Shown here one piece after another: positions 58,492 through 64,000 of a DNA stretch of 64,000 nucleotides. Numbering within the stretch: position 1 is the first letter of the stretch; every line of letters begins with the position of its first letter. The DNA lies in contig URST01000002.1 in assembly GCA_900550585.1 (NCBI GenBank), forward strand, positions 6,095-70,094, in the 5' to 3' direction. Under the pieces are notes generated by a model. That model was given only the letters and a program-made list of their open reading frames with translations, was not told the DNA's origin and did no database searches. A program made the translations under genes and the position numbers. This DNA comes from an uncultured Eubacteriales bacterium. GTDB lineage: Bacteria; Bacillota; Clostridia; Oscillospirales; Oscillospiraceae.

Positions 58492-59505
58492 ATGAGTGGT
58501 TTTGTGACGGTGTCCATCGGCTCCGGTCTGGTGGACCCCATTTTCGGTAAGTGTCAGGTGCCTCTGGCATCCTACATCGAGCAGCTGGGTGAGGCCTTCG
58601 AGCGGGAGAGCCTGCTGAAGTACCTGTTCCATTTTGAGAACAGCCGCCACTGGGCGGAGCAGCATTCCAGCGAGACGGCCATGGACGACTTCGTGCCCGT
58701 GGGCGAGGGCGGCGAATACCCCCGCACCGGCTTTGAGTCCGGCTATGACCGCATCATCGAGAACATGACGTTCAAGCAGTCCTTCTCCGTGACGCAGGAG
58801 CTGGTGGAGGACGCCCAGCTGGGTGAGATGAAGCGGCGTGCCAGAAAGCTCATCACCGCCTATGGCCGCACCCGGGAGAAGTTCGGCCGTGCCCTGTATG
58901 CCGGCGGCCTTTACGGCACCACCGTCAGCTTCGGCGGCAAGAGCTTTTCCTGCAACAGCGCGGACGGTCTTGCTCTGTTCCACAAGGAGCACGTCAACAA
59001 GGTGAACGGCAAGAAGCAGTGCAACCTGTACAAGGGCAGCTTCACCGCGTCCCTGTTGGGCAAGATCGAGACGGAGATGCAGCAGCTCACCGGCGACAAC
59101 GGCGAGCTGCTGGCGGTGGCTCCGGATACCATCCTCATCCCCAACGACGCCGCCTTGAAGGATGCGGTGTTCAGCGCCATCGGCGCGGACAAGGAGCCCA
59201 CCACCTCCAACAACGCCTACAACCACCAGTTCGGCCGATGGAATGTCATCATCGACCCGTACCTGACGCAGGCGCTGGCGGCCATGGGCAAGACGGACAA
59301 GCCCTTCATCCTGCTGGACAGCAAATTCCTGGAGACCGGCGACGGCGCCATCTTCCAGGAGCGCAAGAAGCTGGAGGTCAAGTCCGTTGTCGACCAGAAC
59401 AACGACAACAACAGCTGGCGCGGCCGTGCCCGCTTCGGCGCGGGCTTTGTGGACTGGCGCTTTGCGGCGGCAGGCAACATCAGCACCGGCAAGGATCTGA
59501 CCTGA
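58492..59505 (+). CDS. Major capsid protein
   Basis: A 337-residue protein in the right place for the coat (after scaffold and decoration). It has an E-loop/P-domain type pattern (FENSRHWAEQHSSETAMDDF, NMTFKQSFSVTQELVEDAQL) and a mid-region LLAVAPDTILIPNDAALKDAV also seen in HK97-fold gpT/DUF2184-like coat proteins. Strong RBS AAAGGAG. Codon use is biased as in abundant proteins. Confidence 0.8.
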   Translation: MSGFVTVSIGSGLVDPIFGKCQVPLASYIEQLGEAFERESLLKYLFHFENSRHWAEQHSSETAMDDFVPVGEGGEYPRTGFESGYDRIIENMTFKQSFSVTQELVEDAQLGEMKRRARKLITAYGRTREKFGRALYAGGLYGTTVSFGGKSFSCNSADGLALFHKEHVNKVNGKKQCNLYKGSFTASLLGKIETEMQQLTGDNGELLAVAPDTILIPNDAALKDAVFSAIGADKEPTTSNNAYNHQFGRWNVIIDPYLTQALAAMGKTDKPFILLDSKFLETGDGAIFQERKKLEVKSVVDQNNDNNSWRGRARFGAGFVDWRFAAAGNISTGKDLT

Positions 59506-59524
59506 TAGAAGGAGGGGGAGCGGT

Positions 59525-60184
59525 ATGACGTGGAGCGAGGTGAAGCTGGCGGCGCTGCAGACCATGTTCAGTAACGAGGGTGCGGTGCTGACGCCGGACG
59601 ACATCAACCAGGAGTACATAAACGCCATGCCGGCCAAGGCCAACGAGGCGCTGCAGCAGGTGGCGTCCGTTGGCCGTCCCATCCTGAAAAGCTGGCAGGT
59701 AGAGGTGACGCAGGCGGAGGAGCCGCAGGAGACGGCGGAGAAGCTGGTGCTGCCCGCCGTGGACAAGGCGTACAAGATTAGCCTGCGCCAGTACCTGCCC
59801 CGCTTTCGGTGCATCGACCGGGGACAGGTGCTGTTTGACGACGGCGCTGTGTACGGCCTGGCGGAGGACTGGCGGCTGGAGGGGGACGACGTGCTCATCC
59901 TGCCGGGGATGCCGGTGGGCGTCTACACCATCTGGTACAGGGCCTATCCGCAGGTCATCACCCGGGAGACGCCGGACAGCGAGGAGATCGACCTTGCGCC
60001 GGAGGCCGTTGTGCTGCTGCCGCTGTACATAGCTGCGGAGCTGTACAAGGAGGACGACCTGGCATTGGCCACGGTCCTGCGCAACGAGTACGAGGACGGG
60101 CTGGAGAAGCTGCGGCAGTCCTACGAGGACGGCGGCAGCGGCCTGTTGTCTGGTGCGCGCCGGAATACAACGGGGTGGTGGTAA
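59525..60184 (+). CDS. Head-tail adaptor-like protein
   Basis: A 219-residue protein. Helical ends with a beta-rich centre (VLILPGMPVGVYTIWYRAYP) and a helical AELYKEDDLALATVLRNEYE. Its place after the coat gene matches the adaptor of P22-like phages (gp4 position); no motif proves it. AAGGAGGGGGAG precedes the start. Confidence 0.6.
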   Translation: MTWSEVKLAALQTMFSNEGAVLTPDDINQEYINAMPAKANEALQQVASVGRPILKSWQVEVTQAEEPQETAEKLVLPAVDKAYKISLRQYLPRFRCIDRGQVLFDDGAVYGLAEDWRLEGDDVLILPGMPVGVYTIWYRAYPQVITRETPDSEEIDLAPEAVVLLPLYIAAELYKEDDLALATVLRNEYEDGLEKLRQSYEDGGSGLLSGARRNTTGWW

Positions 60185-60187
60185 GCA

Positions 60188-62071
60188 ATGGCGAGATTTA
60201 CAGTGCCGGCGGAGAGCAAGACCTACAGCACGGTGGTGGAGACCTTCCGGGGCGTGGATCTGAACAACAGCCCGGCAAACGTGGATAAGTCCCGCTCACC
60301 CTCGGCGCCCAACATGATCCGGGATCAGGTGGGCAAGGTGCGCAAGCGCACGGGCTACACCACCATGGTGACGGCGCCCGGCGGCGCGGCCGTCAACGGC
60401 GTCCACCATCTGCTGGATGAGACGCTGATCCACGCCGGCACGAAGCTGTACCGGCTGAGCGTGTCGGATACCGGCGGATGGACCCTGACGGCCATCGGAA
60501 GCATGGCCGATGCCCGCAGCCGGAGCTTTGTGTTCGACGAGAAGCTGTACCTGCTGGACGGCACGGCCTACCGCGTATACGACGGCACTGCACTGTCACT
60601 GGTATCCGCCCACGCCACCGTGCCCACCATTATCATCTCCCGCCGCCCCACAGGCGGCGGACAAGCCTATCAGGGGTTGAACCTGCTGGGGCGGAAGTGG
60701 ACGGAGAGCTTTCTCGGAACGGCGGATGCCAAGGTGTATCAGCTGACCACGGCGGGGCTGGACAGCGACGCTGTGACGGCGGAGGTGCTGCACGCCAACG
60801 GTACCTGGGTAACCAAGACGGAAGGCACGGACTTTACTGTGGACCGCACGGCGGGGAAGGTGACGTTCAAGGCCGCGCCGGGCGAGAGTCCCGTCACTGG
60901 ACAGGACAACGTGCGCATCACGGCGGCCAAGACCCGGGACGGCTATCTGGACAGCATCAACAAGTGCTCCGTGGCGGCGGTTTACGGCGTGGGCGGCAGC
61001 ACGGACCGGGTGTTTCTCGGCGGAAGCGCGGGGAAGCCCGGTGTGGACTATTACAGCGACTTTGAGGACCCGGCCTTTTTTCCGGATGTCAACTATACAA
61101 AGCTGGCCCGGGACGGCGGCGAGATCAAGGGGTATGCGGTGCTGGACAATGCGCTGGCCGCCTTCATCAGCGGCAGTACAGATGGACGGAACGTGGTGGT
61201 CCGCACCGGCACGCTGGATGATGACGGCAACGCCCTGTTCCGCATCGTCAACACCATCATCGGGCAGGACGCCGTGGCGCCGGGCAGCTTCTGCCGGACA
61301 GACAAGGAGCCGCTGTTCCTGACAGACCGCGGCGTGTTCGCTATCACGGCGGAGGAACTGACCGGCGAGAAGTACAGCCAGGAGCGCAGCTACTACGTCG
61401 GCAGCGCCATCCGCGCGGCGGCGGGGCGCGATGCAGCCAGCGCGTGCATCTACGGCGATTTTTATGTGCTGGCGCTGGACGGCACCCTCTATCTGCTGGA
61501 CCTGCAGCAGAAGACCTATGAGCGGAACAGCCCTTATTCAAGCTTCCAGTACGAGTGCTACTGCTGGCCGGATATCCCGGCGCGGGTGGTGTTCACGGAT
61601 GCGGAGGGCGCCCTGTGCTTCGGCACAGCGGACGGCAAGCTGTGCCGGTTCAGCCGCGCAGTGGAAAGCCCGATGGCCTATAACGACGACGGCGCGGCCA
61701 TCGATGCCTACTGGGAGACAGCGGACTATGACGGCGAGCTGTTCTTCCGCGTAAAAACCTTCACGGGCATTGCGGTACGGCTGGCGGCGTCGCAGGTGAC
61801 GGGCGTGAAGGTACACGCCCGGGTGCGGGGCATCTGGAAACAGGTGTTCGACGCCAAGGGCAAGGCCAGGTATTTTGATTTCGACTATGTGAATTTTGAA
61901 AAACTGAGCTTTTCGGCGGACAAGACACCTCGCACGCTGTATGGCAAGGTGAAGCTCAAAAAGGTGGACAAGGTGAGCTTCCGCCTGCAGAACAACGAGC
62001 TGAACGAGCCCTTCGGCCTGTATGCCTTCGGTGTGCAGTGGAAGGAGTCCGGCGGGAACTACAAAAGGTAG
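60188..62071 (+). CDS. Beta-propeller-like tail hub / stabilisation protein
   Basis: A 627-residue protein. N-terminal FRGVDLNNSPANVDKSRSPS and PNMIRDQVGKVRKRTGYTTM segments are followed by repeated short blade-like units (LIHAGTKLYRL, LYLLDGTAYRVYDG, LYLLDLQQKTYERN). C-terminal beta domain. The pattern resembles the hub proteins of short-tailed phages that close the tail (P22 gp10 or T7 gp12 in role). Inferred, moderate confidence. Confidence 0.6.
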   Translation: MARFTVPAESKTYSTVVETFRGVDLNNSPANVDKSRSPSAPNMIRDQVGKVRKRTGYTTMVTAPGGAAVNGVHHLLDETLIHAGTKLYRLSVSDTGGWTLTAIGSMADARSRSFVFDEKLYLLDGTAYRVYDGTALSLVSAHATVPTIIISRRPTGGGQAYQGLNLLGRKWTESFLGTADAKVYQLTTAGLDSDAVTAEVLHANGTWVTKTEGTDFTVDRTAGKVTFKAAPGESPVTGQDNVRITAAKTRDGYLDSINKCSVAAVYGVGGSTDRVFLGGSAGKPGVDYYSDFEDPAFFPDVNYTKLARDGGEIKGYAVLDNALAAFISGSTDGRNVVVRTGTLDDDGNALFRIVNTIIGQDAVAPGSFCRTDKEPLFLTDRGVFAITAEELTGEKYSQERSYYVGSAIRAAAGRDAASACIYGDFYVLALDGTLYLLDLQQKTYERNSPYSSFQYECYCWPDIPARVVFTDAEGALCFGTADGKLCRFSRAVESPMAYNDDGAAIDAYWETADYDGELFFRVKTFTGIAVRLAASQVTGVKVHARVRGIWKQVFDAKGKARYFDFDYVNFEKLSFSADKTPRTLYGKVKLKKVDKVSFRLQNNELNEPFGLYAFGVQWKESGGNYKR

Positions 62072-62079
62072 GTGAAACG

Positions 62080-62853
62080 ATGGCACTGAAAAAAATCACG
62101 GACGCGGAAATGGACGCGGCGGGTGTCTGCGCCGCTCCGGATGTGCTGTCCGGCACCCCGGCGGAAAATAAGCGGGTGTTCGACCGGATGGTGCGCCAGC
62201 TGGTGGCCCCGGCCTATAATGCGGCGGTGGATGCCATTGGCGCGATGGAGGACACGGAGAAGGGCGTCCAGGCCGCTGAGACACAGCGGCAAAGCAACGA
62301 AGCCGAGCGCCAGACGGCGGAGGCCGGGCGGGTGTCTGCCGAACAGGGAAGGGCCGCCAACGAGACCCAGCGGCAGCAGAACGAAGCCGCGCGGCAGGCG
62401 GCGGAGCAGGCCCGAAGCGTGTTCGAGGACTACGACAGCAGCAAGGCCTATGTTCCCGGGAACAAGGTGGCGTCGGCGGGCAGCAGCTACGTCTGCACCG
62501 CGGCCTGTACCGGCATCGCACCGCCCGACGCGGCACACTGGCTGCTGATGGCCAAGAAGGGTACGGACGGCGCCACGATGCCGGCGTCCGGCCTGTTCGG
62601 CTTCGATGTCGACCCCGAGTCCGGCCAGCTGCGGCTGTACTACACCGGCGACACGCCGCCGGACTTCGAGATCGACGCTGACGGACACCTGATCTACAAG
62701 CTGTCCCCCGACGTGAGCGTGGACATCGGTAAGGTGATGGGTGCCTCTGGCGACCCGGGGATCACCACCATGACAAGGGCGGCCTACGACGCGGCGGTGG
62801 CGGCGGGCACGATAGACGCCGACAGCTGGTACGGCGTCTACGAGGAGGGCTAA
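62080..62853 (+). CDS. Tail fibre-like protein with coiled-coil stalk
   Basis: A 257-residue protein. A coiled coil (about 65-115, repeated AETQRQSNEAERQ pattern) joins an N-terminal attachment part to a C-terminal globular part that contains a carbohydrate-binding-like FEDYDSSKAYVPGNKV and GYGV-type strands. Probably a trimeric tail or fibre protein. ATG 62080 lies 7 bases after TAGGTG; the open frame begins 14 codons earlier inside the hub gene. Confidence 0.6.
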   Translation: MALKKITDAEMDAAGVCAAPDVLSGTPAENKRVFDRMVRQLVAPAYNAAVDAIGAMEDTEKGVQAAETQRQSNEAERQTAEAGRVSAEQGRAANETQRQQNEAARQAAEQARSVFEDYDSSKAYVPGNKVASAGSSYVCTAACTGIAPPDAAHWLLMAKKGTDGATMPASGLFGFDVDPESGQLRLYYTGDTPPDFEIDADGHLIYKLSPDVSVDIGKVMGASGDPGITTMTRAAYDAAVAAGTIDADSWYGVYEEG

Positions 62854-62856
62854 GGG

Positions 62857-63603
62857 ATGCTTTACAAAGGCGCAAAACCCGCCGCGCTGTACCGGGGCGC
62901 CTATAAGCCCGGGAAGCTGTACAAGGGCACGCAGCTGGTGGCGGGGTACGGGGACGTGACCAAGGCCGCGCCTGCCAGCTGGGACGGCACCTATGACGAT
63001 GTCATGGGCGTCTCCGCCACCGGCAAGGGCAAACAGGACGGCACACCCACCCCCTCCGCCCCGGTGCCTCTGGTGGCGGCGGAGGGCGCGCTGACTGCCA
63101 GCGGGCGGACGGGCACCACGCCCACTACCGTGACGCTGCCGGTGCTGCGGGCCATCCCCGGCACGGACATCCGGGACACGCTGGAATACGTCGGCGGCGG
63201 GCAATGGCAGGTGACGCGCCGGGTGGGGGTGACGGTGGTGGATGGCGAGACGGTCAAGTTTACAGCGACCGGGACCTTCTGGAACCTGCCGAACGGGTCA
63301 TCGCCGGGAGCTGGCGATTATAAAAGCGGAGAAAACAACATCGGGATAGAGGTCCGGAGCAACGAGCGCAATGCATTCCATTTTACGACTAAGACGAAGG
63401 CTATGGCGGTGGGTATAGAGAGCGACGCAGAGCTGAACGCCCTTTGTAAAAACAACCCTATGACCATCTGGTACGAGCTGGCGACGCCCACCACGGAGAC
63501 GTTGACGCTGGGGGAGCTGCCCAGCTACCCCGTCCACACGGAGCTGGCCGTCACCGGCGATTTCCCGCCTGACGTGACAGGCACCGTCAAGGTGGGGACA
63601 TGA
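62857..63603 (+). CDS. Tail-associated structural protein
   Basis: A 248-residue protein. It begins with a short repeat (KGAKPAALYRGAYKPGKLYKG), then a beta-rich domain with a proline-rich PTPSAPVPL loop. The middle (about 63,300-63,470) has a lower GC and different codon use, as if exchanged between phages. Likely receptor-binding or fibre tip. Confidence 0.5.
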   Translation: MLYKGAKPAALYRGAYKPGKLYKGTQLVAGYGDVTKAAPASWDGTYDDVMGVSATGKGKQDGTPTPSAPVPLVAAEGALTASGRTGTTPTTVTLPVLRAIPGTDIRDTLEYVGGGQWQVTRRVGVTVVDGETVKFTATGTFWNLPNGSSPGAGDYKSGENNIGIEVRSNERNAFHFTTKTKAMAVGIESDAELNALCKNNPMTIWYELATPTTETLTLGELPSYPVHTELAVTGDFPPDVTGTVKVGT

Positions 63604-63617
63604 GAGGAGTTGAAGCT

Positions 63618-64000
63618 ATGAGCACACCCTATCTGAATCTCGGCATTGTCAGCGCCTACGCGGACGCGAAGCGCGGCGGCTACAACGGCACCTACGACGA
63701 GTTCTGCGCGGCACTGGCGGCCATCGGAGCCTATTCCAACGATAATATCCTGGTCAACTGGTACTTCCCGAACCCGGTGAACCAGCGGGGACAGGCGGAG
63801 TACACAGGTTCCGGCAACTTCAACATCGACTGCATCGACCGCTGGGCGGTGCAGTTCGACGGCACGAAGTACAACGTGGCCAACGCTACGCTGTCGTCCA
63901 CCTCGGAAACGAACGTCGGCCAGATGAACTGCAAGATGCCCAACGACGAGGCGATGCAGTTCGTGGGAAAGCAGATGACGTTCTCGCTGCTGGTGGACAA
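63618..64000 (+). CDS. Tail fibre / receptor-binding protein, 3' end outside the window
   Basis: At least 127 codons are visible and open to the edge. The stretch DNILVNWYFPNPVNQRGQ is a widespread block in tail proteins of gut phages, usually followed by carbohydrate-binding or hydrolase domains. ATG 63618 follows GAGAGGAG. Confidence 0.65.
   Translation, partial: MSTPYLNLGIVSAYADAKRGGYNGTYDEFCAALAAIGAYSNDNILVNWYFPNPVNQRGQAEYTGSGNFNIDCIDRWAVQFDGTKYNVANATLSSTSETNVGQMNCKMPNDEAMQFVGKQMTFSLLVD

Larger units (their letters stand above)
39688..64000. mobile_element. Prophage integrated in cotJC, right end outside the window
   Basis: Over 24 kb with phage layout. Integrase and repressor read leftward; Cro-like and early genes, terminases, HUH Rep, portal, scaffold, coat, adaptor, tail hub and fibre-like genes read rightward. 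GC is like the host except in 41.3-43.8 kb, which is clearly lower. Structural reading frames are intact, so the element may be functional. Lysis genes are not in view and may lie further right. Confidence 0.93.

Noticed and set aside
1..64000. CRISPR arrays, tRNA or rRNA genes, insertion sequences
   Set aside because: I looked for regularly spaced repeats, cloverleaf-like segments and transposase motifs and found none that I can support.

Overview
The window comes from a GC-rich (about 60 percent), endospore-forming member of the Clostridia, most like the gut Oscillospiraceae. The evidence is a complete spoIIIAA-AH operon, an adjacent spoIIGA-sigE pair, a cotJ locus, a clostridial class B sortase, an M3 oligoendopeptidase, and a ferredoxin-dependent 2-oxoacid oxidoreductase operon of an amino-acid fermenter. 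The species assignment is inference.

Host part (1 to about 39,690). 1-6,860: a partial threonine aldolase-like gene, sortase B, an M18 aminopeptidase, an MFS permease and an M3 oligoendopeptidase with a small membrane protein. 6,869-14,844: a five-gene peptide ABC transporter whose binding protein and one permease both carry large extra extracytoplasmic segments. 14,932-19,706: the spoIIIA operon behind a close match to a sigma-E promoter. 19,710-25,613: asp23, nusB, xseA, xseB, ispA, then nth (opposite strand), rarA/mgsA and small genes. 25,698-27,323: spoIIGA-sigE, overlapping by more than 60 nt behind a promoter with an unusually long spacer. 27,370-33,038 (minus strand): an XRE regulator and an operon of aminotransferase, P-loop ATPase, ferredoxin and VorABC-type subunits. 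33,209-38,936: a tiny membrane peptide, a lipoprotein and a sugar-type ABC transporter whose binding protein has a C-terminal membrane anchor. 39,087-39,709: a cotJA-cotJB fusion followed by cotJC.

Prophage part (about 39,690 to 64,000, continuing past the right edge). cotJC stops matching its family after codon 32 and runs into a stop codon 17 bases from the end of a large serine recombinase gene. This is best read as the left attachment site of a prophage integrated inside a sporulation gene, the arrangement known for skin in sigK and SP-beta in spsM. The element has a double-HTH repressor facing a Cro-like gene across four evenly spaced operators and a lower-GC immunity region. It then carries a PcfK/PcfJ pair, a DUF3102 coiled-coil protein, a large terminase, a string of small accessory genes, an HUH-type replication endonuclease with a structured 400-base non-coding region in front, a small terminase, portal, scaffold, coat, adaptor, a beta-propeller-like tail hub and fibre-like proteins. 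No helicase, primase or tape-measure gene is seen in this window, which suggests rolling-circle initiation and a short-tailed virion.

The most interesting reading is that excision of the element would rebuild cotJC, possibly during sporulation. The right junction lies outside the window, so this remains to be tested.
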